A DNA stretch of 64,000 nt from Paenibacillus xylanexedens (GCF_017874615.1 NZ_JAGIKV010000004.1:248001-312000), one strand, 5' to 3'. Shown: positions 45,668-54,104, counted from the first letter of the stretch. The notes: generated by a model not told the origin, from the sequence alone. Numbers and translations are program-made.

Positions 45668-46159
45668 ATGGCAGCACTTCACGGGCAGCAAAACGCCTTC
45701 TACATCCCTTCTTCCGTAGAACAAGAGATGTCAAAGCACATGTTCCTTTCGCTGCCGCAAGAAGCCTGCGGGGTTATGCTGGGTGAAACCGCAGCGGGCG
45801 GTATACGAATCAGTCGGTTTCAGCCCATTCGTAACGTAGCACCTGACCCGCTGCACCATTTTACTCTGGACGATGCCGAATGGATTCGGTGCGTATTCTC
45901 CGAGCCCAAGCTCATTGGTATCTTCCATTCCCATCCGCAGACTAGGCCCGTTCCATCCGTAGAGGACATCCAAGCGCTTCCGGCCTTCGCCGGTTTGCTT
46001 CAGATGTACCTCATCGGCTCACCTGACCTAACAAGCGGGTTGCGATCTCATATGCATCTGAACGGTTATCTGATTGAATCTTCGAAGGAATCGCAGGATC
46101 CGGCACAACACGTTGTGCCTTCATACAATCTGCTTCCCGTTCCGTTATGCGTGACTTAG
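45668..46159 (+). CDS. JAB/MPN (JAMM) zinc-protease domain protein
   Basis: 163 residues. The JAMM motif is complete: Glu in PQEACGVMLGE and GIFHSHPQTRPVPSVEDIQ (His-x-His, Ser, Asp). Bacterial members cleave isopeptide or peptide bonds next to ubiquitin-like or sulfur-carrier proteins, or a cysteine-adduct in sulfur metabolism. No ThiS/MoaD-like or cysteine synthase gene is adjacent. GAGAGGGGTG precedes the ATG. Its last 15 bp overlap the end of dnaQ on the other strand. Confidence 0.88.
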   Translation: MAALHGQQNAFYIPSSVEQEMSKHMFLSLPQEACGVMLGETAAGGIRISRFQPIRNVAPDPLHHFTLDDAEWIRCVFSEPKLIGIFHSHPQTRPVPSVEDIQALPAFAGLLQMYLIGSPDLTSGLRSHMHLNGYLIESSKESQDPAQHVVPSYNLLPVPLCVT

Positions 46160-46882
46160 CTGGGTATACAGATCACCCAGGGTCTCCACATTTTTACGAG
46201 TCATGTCCTCCAAGTAGCAGGACCATAACTGTGCAGTCATTTTTGAATCTTCCAGTGCATGGTGACGTCCATAGATCGGAATCCCTCTGGATTCCAGCAA
46301 TTCATCCAGACCATACCCTGGCCTGCTTGGTTCAAGCCAGCGGGCCAACATCATCGTATCGATTAAACGATGTGTCAGTCTTACCTTTGAAGTCCGCCAC
46401 AGAGCTGCATTCAGAAAAGCTCGGTCATGCGCACTTGCGTGTGCAATCAGAACATTTCCACCTACAAAAGACATGAAATCATGCAGCCCTTCCAGCAAAG
46501 TCGGTGCGTCCAACGTCATCTCCTGTGTAATACCTGTAAGTTCAGTAATATGTTCCGGAACCGCAGTCTTGGACTGCACCACCGTATAGAACTGTTCTCC
46601 TTCCAGTACCACACCTCCATGTATACGGACCGCACCAAATGAGATAATCTCATCCCCGTGCTGGGGCGAAAATCCCGTCGTTTCCAGATCAAATACAACT
46701 GCGTCCAGCTCATTTAGAGGTGTATGCAGAACCTCAGGTCTGCGCTGTTCTCTCATCATAGAGCGGATAAACGCCATGTGTTGCGCCGTAGGGGCTCCCA
46801 TAATGGAAGCGATGGCGGAAGGAACCCCTCCCTGACGCAGCGAATTCCAGAATCCTGTATTGCCCCTTGCCGGCTCTCTCAT
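46145..46882 (-). CDS. DnaQ-like DEDDh 3'-5' exonuclease
   Basis: 245 residues. Exo I is VVFDLETTGFSPQHGDEIIS (Asp-Glu), Exo II is LIAHASAHDRAFLNAALW (Asp), and Exo IIIe is GRHHALEDSKMTAQLW (His and Asp). An N-terminal extension of about 55 residues (SAIASIMGAPTAQHMAFIRS) may contact the partner protein. It resembles the stand-alone epsilon-type exonuclease that follows DUF294 nucleotidyltransferase genes. Its start overlaps that gene by 4 bp. There is no polymerase domain. Confidence 0.9.
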   Translation of the reverse strand: MREPARGNTGFWNSLRQGGVPSAIASIMGAPTAQHMAFIRSMMREQRRPEVLHTPLNELDAVVFDLETTGFSPQHGDEIISFGAVRIHGGVVLEGEQFYTVVQSKTAVPEHITELTGITQEMTLDAPTLLEGLHDFMSFVGGNVLIAHASAHDRAFLNAALWRTSKVRLTHRLIDTMMLARWLEPSRPGYGLDELLESRGIPIYGRHHALEDSKMTAQLWSCYLEDMTRKNVETLGDLYTQLSHA

Positions 46883-47967
46883 GGACGTCTCCTTTCTGCA
46901 AAACGCAACTGTCTTTGCAAAGCACGATGCACCCGTCGTACCAACCCGAGCGTATCCCTGAGCTCATAATGAATTTGCTTTTGTTTCATCTGTTTCTCAT
47001 CCAGAAACCCACTGCTATGTTGCAAATCCCCTTGGATGACAACCGGTGTACTTCTGCGAAAGTTCAAAGCGGCTAAGAAGGCTCGCTGGCATGCATCCAG
47101 TAATGTAAATGGAACAGCTTCAAGTGAAGTCAGTCTTTCCATTCTTTTTAACGTCGATGACTCCTTGATCCCATGTTGCAAAGCTAAATAACGGGCACTG
47201 TTCACCAGCGGAATGTACAAACCATACTTGACATCAAATCCGCCTGCATGTTCACCAAATCGTTCTGTGACCACACGTCCAAGTACATTTAATGTAGCTT
47301 TATGTTTAACCGTGTTGCGAAGAACTGCATCCGAAAGTTCAGGAACCAGTCTGAACTGTTCATAAAAAATCGTGATCCATTCCTCCGCCAGACTTTGCTC
47401 ACCTGCAACAAAACGCATGTCTGAAGCAATAATCAGATTACGAACGGGCTCCCAATTCAGATCCGAGCTCCAATCTGCTAATTGTTGTTTCCATGACGCC
47501 AGCGTTTTTCTCCAGAGTGGCTCAGAGCACATGACTTTACCTTCGCACTTGGCGTAACCAAGCTCTTCCAACATATCCGTTATTCGCTGTCCGAGCTGAG
47601 CAAAATATTCCTCTTTACCTTCATGCGGAGTATCGCTAATGATCATGCCATTATCCTGATCACTCCATAACGTTGCTTCTTCCCTGCCAGAACTGCCAAA
47701 TACGATAAAGGCATAGGGGACGGGAGGTTGGCCGAAGCCTTCCTCAACCATCCCCTGAATGCATAACTCTACTGCTTTCCGTGCAATCCGGTCATGCAGT
47801 TCATTTACCGTTTGGTACCACTCGATTGGCGACAAGGAAGCGGACAACAATTCCTGGAGCTCGTTCTGTAATATCACACGTGCCTGGCGCAGCTCTTGAG
47901 AAGACACCGCACCATCGATTCCCTGATAAGACCAGGAATAGTTTGTATACGAGATGGGTTCCATCAT
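46879..47967 (-). CDS. GlnD-like nucleotidyltransferase (DUF294) protein
   Basis: 362 residues. The nucleotidyltransferase core FIVFGSSGREEATLWSDQDN carries the GS...DxD catalytic pattern of GlnD and KNTase-like enzymes. A helical substrate-binding C-terminal domain (LNVLGRVVTERFGEHAGGFD; LLDACQRAFLAALNFRR) follows. There are no CBS, cNMP or HD domains. The ATG at 47967 follows AAGGAGG by 6 nt. It lies 38 bp after amt and overlaps dnaQ by 4 bp. Nucleotidylation of a nitrogen-regulatory protein is an attractive guess, but no PII gene is present. Confidence 0.85.
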   Translation of the reverse strand: MMEPISYTNYSWSYQGIDGAVSSQELRQARVILQNELQELLSASLSPIEWYQTVNELHDRIARKAVELCIQGMVEEGFGQPPVPYAFIVFGSSGREEATLWSDQDNGMIISDTPHEGKEEYFAQLGQRITDMLEELGYAKCEGKVMCSEPLWRKTLASWKQQLADWSSDLNWEPVRNLIIASDMRFVAGEQSLAEEWITIFYEQFRLVPELSDAVLRNTVKHKATLNVLGRVVTERFGEHAGGFDVKYGLYIPLVNSARYLALQHGIKESSTLKRMERLTSLEAVPFTLLDACQRAFLAALNFRRSTPVVIQGDLQHSSGFLDEKQMKQKQIHYELRDTLGLVRRVHRALQRQLRFAERRRP

Positions 47968-48005
47968 GTCCAGCCTCCTTGAAGCATGATTCAGCATCAT
48001 TCACC

Positions 48006-49406
48006 TCAGGAGCTGAACGTACCGCCATTGGATTTAGAATCTGCATTTTTCATTTGTTCAGGGTATCCGTAAGTACCGTGCTCACTGATATCCAGACCCA
48101 TTGTTTCTTCTTCTTCAGTAACACGGATGCCCATGATCGCTTTCATTCCGCCCAGAATAATGAAGGACATTACCAGTACGAAGGCAAAAGCACCTGCCAG
48201 ACCGAGAAGCTGTACGCCCAATTGGTGGAATCCACCGCCATAGAACAGACCCGCTTGACCTACACCAGCATTCTCGGCAAGTTCAGGAGTAGCGAACAAA
48301 CCTGTGGAGATCGCACCCCACATACCAGCAATACCATGTACGGAGAAAGCGTAGATTGGATCGTCAATTCCTTTACGATCGAAGTACTGTGCTGTGAAGA
48401 ATGTGATGATACCCGCCAGAGCACCGATAACCAGCGCTGCCCAAGGCTCAACGAATGCACATGCTCCTGTAATCGCAACGAGTGCCGCAAGCACACCGTT
48501 TAACATGCTAGGAATATCAGACTTCCCAAGTACTGCCCATGAGATCAACAGCGCAGCAACACCACCGGCTGCAGCAGCTACGTTAGTAGTTAATGCAACA
48601 TAACCGAAGAATCCATCTCCCATGGCAGACAATGTACTACCTGGGTTGAATCCGAACCAACCGATCCAGAGGATAATAACCCCGAGTACAGAATACACTT
48701 GGTTGTGACCTGGAATGATGTTAGGTTTGCCGTCTTTGTTATATTTACCAATACGTGGTTTCAACAAGATGGTCGCTACCAATGCTGCAGTCGCACCAGT
48801 CAAGTGAACAACCGTCGATCCTGCAAAGTCTTGCATACCCAGCTCAGCCAACCAGCCGCCGCCCCATACCCAGTGAGCAACAACCGGATACATGATAATG
48901 GTATAAAGAGTACCGAAAACAATATATACGCTCATCTTTGCACGTTCAGCCATACCACCGCAGGCAATGGCCAGAGATACCGCCGCAAAAGCGAGATGGA
49001 ATACGAATTTAATAGTCAGTGGAACATCGGAGAAAGCCAGTGATTCGAAGGAAGCAGCCATCTTGTCACCACTCAGGAAGAATCCTGTTGTTCCAAAGAA
49101 GCTGTTACCATTACCGAAACCAAGACCGAAACCCAAAGCCCAGAAGGCAATAACTGAAATTCCCAATGTCAGGATGGTCTTACCCGCAATGTGTCCTGCA
49201 TTCTTCATTCGTGTTGAACCCGCTTCGAGTAAAGCAAATCCCCCTTGCATCAAGAACACGAGTACAACAGCCAAAAACGTAAAGGCTGAGTTCAAACCAC
49301 TTTGAAGTTCAATGTTAGTCGGACCCTCCGCAGCCGCAAATGCGCTGACCGGAAAAGCGAACAAAGTAAGCATTACTAACATGGAAACCAACCATTTCTT
49401 TCTCAT
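48006..49406 (-). CDS. amt: Ammonium transporter
   Basis: A 466-residue Amt/MEP channel. A cleavable signal (MRKKWLVSMLVMLTLFAFPV, cut near AFA-AA) is followed by eleven helices. The twin pore His are in GSTVVHLTGATAALV and AFSVHGIAGMWG; the phenylalanine-gate region is FFGTTGFFL. The charged C-terminal tail starting TEEEETMGLDISEHG is the regulatory tail. The ATG at 49406 is preferred to a GTG at 49415. Usual partner glnK is missing; a nucleotidyltransferase gene follows instead. A strong promoter and GlnR/TnrA-like box lie upstream. Confidence 0.95.
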   Translation of the reverse strand: MRKKWLVSMLVMLTLFAFPVSAFAAAEGPTNIELQSGLNSAFTFLAVVLVFLMQGGFALLEAGSTRMKNAGHIAGKTILTLGISVIAFWALGFGLGFGNGNSFFGTTGFFLSGDKMAASFESLAFSDVPLTIKFVFHLAFAAVSLAIACGGMAERAKMSVYIVFGTLYTIIMYPVVAHWVWGGGWLAELGMQDFAGSTVVHLTGATAALVATILLKPRIGKYNKDGKPNIIPGHNQVYSVLGVIILWIGWFGFNPGSTLSAMGDGFFGYVALTTNVAAAAGGVAALLISWAVLGKSDIPSMLNGVLAALVAITGACAFVEPWAALVIGALAGIITFFTAQYFDRKGIDDPIYAFSVHGIAGMWGAISTGLFATPELAENAGVGQAGLFYGGGFHQLGVQLLGLAGAFAFVLVMSFIILGGMKAIMGIRVTEEEETMGLDISEHGTYGYPEQMKNADSKSNGGTFSS

Positions 49407-49424
49407 ATACCCCACTCCCTCTTG

Positions 49425-49441
49425 TGTTAAGTTTCTTCACA
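49425..49441. promoter_or_regulatory. GlnR/TnrA-like box of the amt operon
   Basis: On the minus strand TGTGAAGAAACTTAACA keeps both half-sites (TGTNA...TNACA) and the AT-rich centre of the GlnR/TnrA consensus, 14 of 17 positions. It is centred about 23 bp downstream of the predicted start site, a repressor rather than activator position. No second box was found upstream of the -35. Confidence 0.65.
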
Positions 49442-49462
49442 TAACATGAAACTCTTAATGTC

Positions 49463-49492
49463 ATTATAAGCAGAAGAGAGGAAAGTTGACAA
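49463..49492 (-). promoter_or_regulatory. Sigma-A promoter of the amt operon
   Basis: Minus strand -35 TTGTCA (49492-49487), 18-bp spacer and -10 TATAAT (49468-49463). Predicted start near 49456. Together with the box it accounts for the 49407-49757 gap; nothing else is seen there. Confidence 0.8.
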
Positions 49493-49757
49493 GAGTATTT
49501 TCATCAAAACTGAAAATTATTTCTGGGAATAAAGTCATACGTCTTTTTCTTGCACTTAAGTACATAATCACATTCTATGAGTACATAGATATAGAAATGC
49601 AGTATGCTGATTGCCAAAGCATAACGTTTGACTGTACGGTTAAAGATCATGTATCATACTTATTAGTAAGAAAATTGGGCGTAGTCTAGAAATTCAGAAG
49701 TGGAAACTACAATTCCCTACATTTGAACTTGCAAGCGAGGTGAATATCATTGGGGAT

Positions 49758-50186
49758 ATGAAACTTTTTCGGATTGGCGAACTTGCCAAGACCGCTGGTG
49801 TTAGTGAACGGACGATTGATTATTACACAAAGCTTGGACTAATCGCTCCCGAAGAACGTACACAAAAAAATTATCGTCTCTATAGTAATGAAACTTTAAC
49901 GAGGCTTGAACGTATTGTACAGATGAAACAAGAGAAGTATAGTCTCGACGAGATTAAGCAATCTCTTGAGAAGTGGCGTCTGGTTAGTACAGAAGAACAA
50001 GTTGCCAGCAAATTGACAACATTGGAACTTCATGTACAACAACTTGAGCGAGAGGTTAACGAACTCAAACCGCTACTTGGAGAGATGAAACCTGTACAAG
50101 CACGTAAAATGATGGCAGGACTCCTCACCAAAAGTGCCGGTACAATGGAGGCACTTAAAATCTTGCTTGAGAACACCATGATGTAG
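49758..50186 (+). CDS. MerR-family transcriptional regulator
   Basis: 142 residues. Winged-helix HTH at the N-terminus (FRIGELAKTAGVSERTIDYY, then LIAPEERTQKNYRLYSNET), followed by a long coiled coil (about 75-115) and a short effector tail with no Cys cluster, so it is not a metal sensor of the MerR/CueR kind. It may sense a small molecule or protein. The ATG at 49758 is the family-typical start; a GTG at 49740 is possible. It lies 28 bp upstream of the YugP-like metallopeptidase and may regulate it. Confidence 0.85.
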   Translation: MKLFRIGELAKTAGVSERTIDYYTKLGLIAPEERTQKNYRLYSNETLTRLERIVQMKQEKYSLDEIKQSLEKWRLVSTEEQVASKLTTLELHVQQLEREVNELKPLLGEMKPVQARKMMAGLLTKSAGTMEALKILLENTMM

Positions 50187-50214
50187 CTTATTTTTAGAAA
50201 GCGGAGGAATGAAT

Positions 50215-50895
50215 ATGAGTTTTAATAACGGTATGTTCGTATTGATCATTATCGCCTTTTTGCTCTCTTTATGGGCGCAATTTCGCGTTAAAGGTACGTT
50301 TAGACGTTGGTCGGAGGTACCGAACCAGAACGGAATGACTGGTTACGATGCTGCTCGCCAGATGCTTGATGCTAACGGGCTGCATGATGTTCCAATTGAA
50401 CCTGTACGTGGTACACTCTCTGATCACTATGATCCAATCAATCGGGTTGTACGTTTATCAGAACCAGTATATTATGAAAACTCAATCTCAGCTGTTTCGG
50501 TAGCGTGTCACGAAGTTGGCCACGCCATTCAGCATAAAGAAAGTTATCCGATGCTGGCACTGCGTCACCGGATCTTCCCAATTGTGAACTTTGCATCCGG
50601 ATTAGCTCCATTCCTGTTGATTGCAGGATTCATCTTCAATGCCATGAACCTTGTAGGTATCGGTATCATCTTCTTCTCCGTAACTGTAGCATTCCAACTC
50701 ATCACTTTACCAGTTGAGTTCAATGCAAGTAATCGCGCTAGAGAGATTATGGTATCCGAAGGGTACATCCGTAATGAAGAAGAAAAAGGTGTTGCAAAAG
50801 TTCTGAATGCCGCAGCCTTGACTTACGTTGCTGCAGCGTTGATTTCACTGCTTGAGTTGATTCGTTACATCGGAATCTTCAACAGCCGCGATTAA
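50215..50895 (+). CDS. YugP-family zinc metallopeptidase
   Basis: 226 residues with an N-terminal membrane helix (VLIIIAFLLSLWAQFRV), then the zinc site VACHEVGHAIQHKESYPML (HExxH), and two or three further helices (FLLIAGFIFNAMNLVGIGII; AAALISLLELIRYIGIF). This is the neutral zinc metallopeptidase 2 (YugP) family of membrane proteases; the substrate is unknown. GGAGGA lies 7 nt before the ATG at 50215. Probably co-transcribed with the MerR gene. Confidence 0.9.
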   Translation: MSFNNGMFVLIIIAFLLSLWAQFRVKGTFRRWSEVPNQNGMTGYDAARQMLDANGLHDVPIEPVRGTLSDHYDPINRVVRLSEPVYYENSISAVSVACHEVGHAIQHKESYPMLALRHRIFPIVNFASGLAPFLLIAGFIFNAMNLVGIGIIFFSVTVAFQLITLPVEFNASNRAREIMVSEGYIRNEEEKGVAKVLNAAALTYVAAALISLLELIRYIGIFNSRD

Positions 50896-50920
50896 TTGGA
50901 TACTTAATACAACAAAAACA

Positions 50921-50964
50921 ACAAAACAATACCCCACCGTTAATCGGATGGGGTATTGTTTTGT
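50921..50964. terminator. Bidirectional terminator overlapping the LysR stop
   Basis: ACAAAACAATACCCCA/TGGGGTATTGTTTTGT, a 16-bp perfect stem with an added CCG/CGG inner pair. It contains the end of the LysR-type coding region, so one element ends both convergent genes. Confidence 0.88.
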
Positions 50965-51851
50965 TGTAAACCGAAATAATCAAGCAAGAATGAACGAAAG
51001 GACTGAGCAACCAGCGGCAGTTTATCATGCGCACGATGAATTAACCCGATAGTTCGCGTTACTTTTGGATGGGAGATAGCCACATGTGCCGGTTGCAACG
51101 GATTCGTCTGGAATAACGCCATCTCAGGTAGCAGACTGACCCCCATGCCCGCAGCGACCAATCCGCGGATGGTGTCGGTCTCTTCCCCTTCAAAAGCGAT
51201 CTTGGGTGTAAAACCAGCTTCCAGACAGGCATGCCATACAATAGGACGAAGAGAATAACCTTTGCTAAACAATACAAATTTATCATCTTTGAGCTGTTCA
51301 AGCGCAATTGTCTCTTCACCAGCTAACGGGTGATTAGGAGGAAGGATCGCATGTAATTCTTCCGTGAGTACAATATCGCCATCTACTTGATCATGCTTTT
51401 CTGGAAAAGGAGAAATGAATGCCAAGTCTACCTCTCCGGATAACACATCACGAATCAGCGTAGGGAACATCCCCTGCTTGAATCTGAATTTCACGTTGGG
51501 GTAGCGCTGACGGAAAGCAGCCACCACGGAAGGAATGAGATGAATCCCCAGGCTATGCGGAAACCCAATTCGAATCTCTCCATGCTCCGGGTCCAGAAAC
51601 TCATGAACTTCCCCGACTGCCTTGTCCAAATCTTTTAATATACCTTCAATTCGTTTGCAAAAAAGCTGCCCCACTGCAGTCAACTGCAGGTTTCGTCCCT
51701 TTTGCATAAAAAGGTCCACGCCCAGTTCTTCTTCCAGCTGATGAATCTGACGACTCACCGCCGACTGTGCCACATGCAACTCTTCAGCAGCCTGTGTTAC
51801 ATGTTCCTTCTGTGCCACTTTCAAAAAGTAATGCAACTGTCTTAATTCCAC
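50940..51851 (-). CDS. GltC-like LysR-family regulator
   Basis: 303 residues. The N-terminal HTH (MELRQLHYFLKVAQKEHVTQ, LHVAQSAVSRQIHQLEEELG) and the effector domain (EHGEIRIGFPHSLGIHLIPS; GEETDTIRGLVAAGMGVSLL) are close, from memory, to B. subtilis GltC, the activator of glutamate synthase that senses 2-oxoglutarate and glutamate. However, gltAB is not next to it, so the target is uncertain. The start is a GTG. It lies near the amt operon, which would fit a nitrogen role (inference). Confidence 0.85.
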   Translation of the reverse strand: MELRQLHYFLKVAQKEHVTQAAEELHVAQSAVSRQIHQLEEELGVDLFMQKGRNLQLTAVGQLFCKRIEGILKDLDKAVGEVHEFLDPEHGEIRIGFPHSLGIHLIPSVVAAFRQRYPNVKFRFKQGMFPTLIRDVLSGEVDLAFISPFPEKHDQVDGDIVLTEELHAILPPNHPLAGEETIALEQLKDDKFVLFSKGYSLRPIVWHACLEAGFTPKIAFEGEETDTIRGLVAAGMGVSLLPEMALFQTNPLQPAHVAISHPKVTRTIGLIHRAHDKLPLVAQSFRSFLLDYFGLQQNNTPSD

Positions 51852-51920
51852 TCGCCTGATCGCTCCAATCTGTTATACCCTACTTATCCTTGATTGCATT
51901 CCATCTTGAGAACGTTCTGA

Positions 51921-52547
51921 CTACCGCTTTAAGCTGCGGGGTTTCCACAATCTGATCAACAGTCCGTAAATAAAGAATCCACCCAACAATCCGCCAAGGT
52001 GAGCCATCCAGTTGATGCCCGACATGGCGAAGGAGAATATGATTCCGAACAAAAGTAACGTGTACATCGTTTTGCGCGAAGCCTCGTCCATCATCGTTCG
52101 CTGGAACAGCGCTACATACAGGAATGCACCATAGACGGCATAGATCGCTCCTGAAGCACCTACCGAGATGGTAATACTCCCAACCGAGTTGTACCACGCA
52201 ACAGCAAGAATATTACCCAATACACCGCCACCCAGGTACAATACACCATACCTTACCGACCCGAGCAACCGCTCCATCGGTGGAGCAAATACGATTAACG
52301 CAAAACTGTTAAACAATAAATGACTGAAGCCCGCATGCAGGAACATCGATGTAATGTAACGCCACCATTCATGTGCGAACAGTTCATGATTCGTAAGTGC
52401 CCCGAATTTCAGCAGCACCATATTGTTCGTTGATCCACCGTTCACCGTTAACACAATAAACATGACTACATTGGCAATTAGAAAAAGCGACGTCAAAGGG
52501 AAATACTTCAAATAACCTTTCCAGTTCTCATAGCGAATAAATATCAT
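51921..52547 (-). CDS. Rhomboid-family intramembrane serine protease
   Basis: 208 residues, six hydrophobic helices. Family signs: HEWWRYITSMFLHAGFSHLLFNS after helix 1, catalytic Ser in GASGAIYAVYGA, and catalytic His in NWMAHLGGLLGGF. It cleaves membrane-spanning substrates; the target is unknown. It lacks the TPR domain of larger Bacillus rhomboids such as YqgP/GluP. The ribosome binding site is weak (AAAGAAG). Confidence 0.92.
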   Translation of the reverse strand: MIFIRYENWKGYLKYFPLTSLFLIANVVMFIVLTVNGGSTNNMVLLKFGALTNHELFAHEWWRYITSMFLHAGFSHLLFNSFALIVFAPPMERLLGSVRYGVLYLGGGVLGNILAVAWYNSVGSITISVGASGAIYAVYGAFLYVALFQRTMMDEASRKTMYTLLLFGIIFSFAMSGINWMAHLGGLLGGFFIYGLLIRLWKPRSLKR

Positions 52548-52622
52548 AAATTTCTTCTTTCACTCCACCCTGTTCAGATCGGACTTACATCTCTGATCCA
52601 TCGTAATGGTACATGTCCGAAT

Positions 52623-52652
52623 TGGACAATGCCTTTCATAAAAGATTATAAT
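52623..52652 (+). promoter_or_regulatory. Sigma-A promoter of tpx
   Basis: -35 TGGACA (52623-52628), 18-bp spacer, -10 TATAAT (52647-52652). Predicted start near 52659. No PerR or Spx site was identified. Confidence 0.65.
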
Positions 52653-52695
52653 GGATTTTGGCACGGATCACCAATTTATAAGGAGGAACATTATT

Positions 52696-53214
52696 ATGAC
52701 ACAAGAACGTACAGGCGCAGCCACATTTAAAGGCAACCCTATTACATTGATCGGACCCGAACTGAAAGTGGGCGATCAAGCACCTGATTTTACACTGAGC
52801 AAGAACCTGGTTGAGGATGCTTCCCTGAAAGACTTTGCAGGCAAAGTCAAATTAATCAGCGTTGTTCCTTCCCTGGACACTGGCGTATGCGATGCGCAAA
52901 CTCGTCGTTTCAACGTGGAAGCTGGAGAACTCGGAGACAACGTTGTTGTCTTGACAGTCAGCGTTGACCTTCCGTTTGCTCAAGCTCGTTGGTGTGGAGC
53001 AGCTGGTGTTGACCGCGTAGTTACATTGTCAGACTACAAAACACGTTCTTTCGGTGAAGACTACGGCGTTCTGATCAAAGAATTCCAACTCGACATGCGC
53101 TCCATTTTTGTTTTGGATGCCGAAGACCGGATTACATATGTGGAGTATTTGCCTGAAATGACAGACTCCCCTAACTTCGAACAAGCGATTGCTGCTGTAA
53201 AAGCTTTGCTGTAG
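52696..53214 (+). CDS. tpx: Thiol peroxidase
   Basis: A 172-residue 2-Cys peroxiredoxin of the Tpx type that reduces hydroperoxides with thioredoxin. The peroxidatic Cys is in [16 protein letters not shown] and the resolving Cys in [19 protein letters not shown] lies 8 nt before the ATG at 52696. Monocistronic, with a strong terminator. Cytoplasmic. Confidence 0.95.
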   Translation: MTQERTGAATFKGNPITLIGPELKVGDQAPDFTLSKNLVEDASLKDFAGKVKLISVVPSLDTGVCDAQTRRFNVEAGELGDNVVVLTVSVDLPFAQARWCGAAGVDRVVTLSDYKTRSFGEDYGVLIKEFQLDMRSIFVLDAEDRITYVEYLPEMTDSPNFEQAIAAVKALL

Positions 53215-53235
53215 AAGTTATCATACGTTCAGAAC

Positions 53236-53269
53236 AAAAGCGAGGAAGGTTAACCTTCACTCGCTTTTT
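53236..53269 (+). terminator. Terminator of tpx
   Basis: AAAAGCGAG/CTCGCTTTTT outer stem around a perfect GAAGGTTAACCTTC inner palindrome, then T-run. Confidence 0.88.
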
Positions 53270-53286
53270 GTTATTCATCATCTATT

Positions 53287-53679
53287 TCAATCATTTGCTT
53301 TATACTTGCTTAGCTTCTTATCCAGTACAGAGAATAAGTTCATAATCGTGCGATAATTGGAACCCAAGTCTCCAAGTGAACCACGTGAAGCTGAATACAT
53401 ATCCACCGCACTGCGAACAGGACTTACTGAGATAATGGAAACTGTAATATCCATTGTCCGTCCAAAGGTAGTCCGCTTCTCCAGAATAACTTCTCCAACA
53501 GAAGGCACTTCATGCAGCACTTTATAACCCGGAATCTTTTTGAGTGTCGAAGAGACCTCTTCCCAGGCTCTGTCTTTGGATAAGTTATAATACCGTGTTT
53601 TTAATTTGGGATCCTTGGCTCGATCGCTGGTCCCCTCCATGCTGCGGATGATACCGACGAGCGTTCTCTTTAAGGTCAA
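53287..53679 (-). CDS. DUF1499-like cytoplasmic protein
   Basis: 130 residues from a TTG with AAGGAGG 8 nt upstream. TLKRTLVGIIRSMEGTSDRA, then a DRAWEEVSSTLKKIPGYKVL helix-strand and a C-terminal VDMYSASRGSLGDLGSNYRT block. This last block (SxSRxGxxDxGxNxxR) is reminiscent of DUF1499 proteins. Function unknown. A frame extending upstream to 53757 has no ribosome binding site. Confidence 0.65.
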   Translation of the reverse strand: MTLKRTLVGIIRSMEGTSDRAKDPKLKTRYYNLSKDRAWEEVSSTLKKIPGYKVLHEVPSVGEVILEKRTTFGRTMDITVSIISVSPVRSAVDMYSASRGSLGDLGSNYRTIMNLFSVLDKKLSKYKAND

Positions 53680-53802
53680 GACCCTTCCTCCTTTGATTGT
53701 AACCGTTCCATTTATGTATCTTAGTGTAACATTGTTCAAGTAGTAACAAAAGGGCAAGCATCATATTTATCATAAAACCAATCAAAAACATTCATCACAA
53801 CT

Positions 53803-54053
53803 TAAAAACACCCTGAAATTCCTTTTGTAGAGGAAAAGTCAGGGTGCTGTACATGAAGATTTAGGAACCCGCCTATGCCGTCCGGCTACATTGTCTTATG
53901 AACCTGCTTGGCAGGTGGGTGACCGCAAAAATGCTTTTTGAAGTCCCCATGTCGTATAGACAGGGCTTTTCAGCAACATTCTGTGTTGATCTCCCGAAGA
54001 CATCATCATTGGTTCAAAACAACGAATAACCGAAACGTACATCGCAGGATGTA
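53803..54053 (-). ncRNA. Free-standing structured RNA, possibly 6S RNA
   Basis: On the minus strand a promoter (54059-54087) is followed by about 200 nt without a plausible ORF, then a terminator. The RNA has a 5' hairpin GTACATC-CTGC-GATGTAC whose left arm can alternatively pair with ATGTACA near the 3' end. It also has an ACCTGC-CAA-GCAGGT hairpin and a GCC-GGAC-GGC hairpin enclosed by ACCC/GGGT. The block CAGGTTCATAAGACAATGTA recalls the conserved middle of Firmicutes 6S RNA from memory. The identity as 6S is tentative; the unit structure is clearer. Confidence 0.5.
53804..53846 (-). terminator. Terminator of the candidate structured RNA
   Basis: CACCCTGA/TCAGGGTG with inner TTCC/GGAA stem, followed on the minus strand by TTTTTAAG. 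Confidence 0.82.
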
Positions 54054-54058
54054 CAATT

Positions 54059-54087
54059 ATTATATCCCTAACTGTGTAAAAAGTAAA
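54059..54087 (-). promoter_or_regulatory. Promoter of the candidate structured RNA
   Basis: Minus strand -35 TTTACT (54087-54082), 17-bp spacer, perfect -10 TATAAT (54064-54059). It lies just after the stop of the YesL-like gene and points into sequence with no ORF. Confidence 0.7.
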
Positions 54088-54104
54088 TGGCGATCCATCA
54101 TGTT

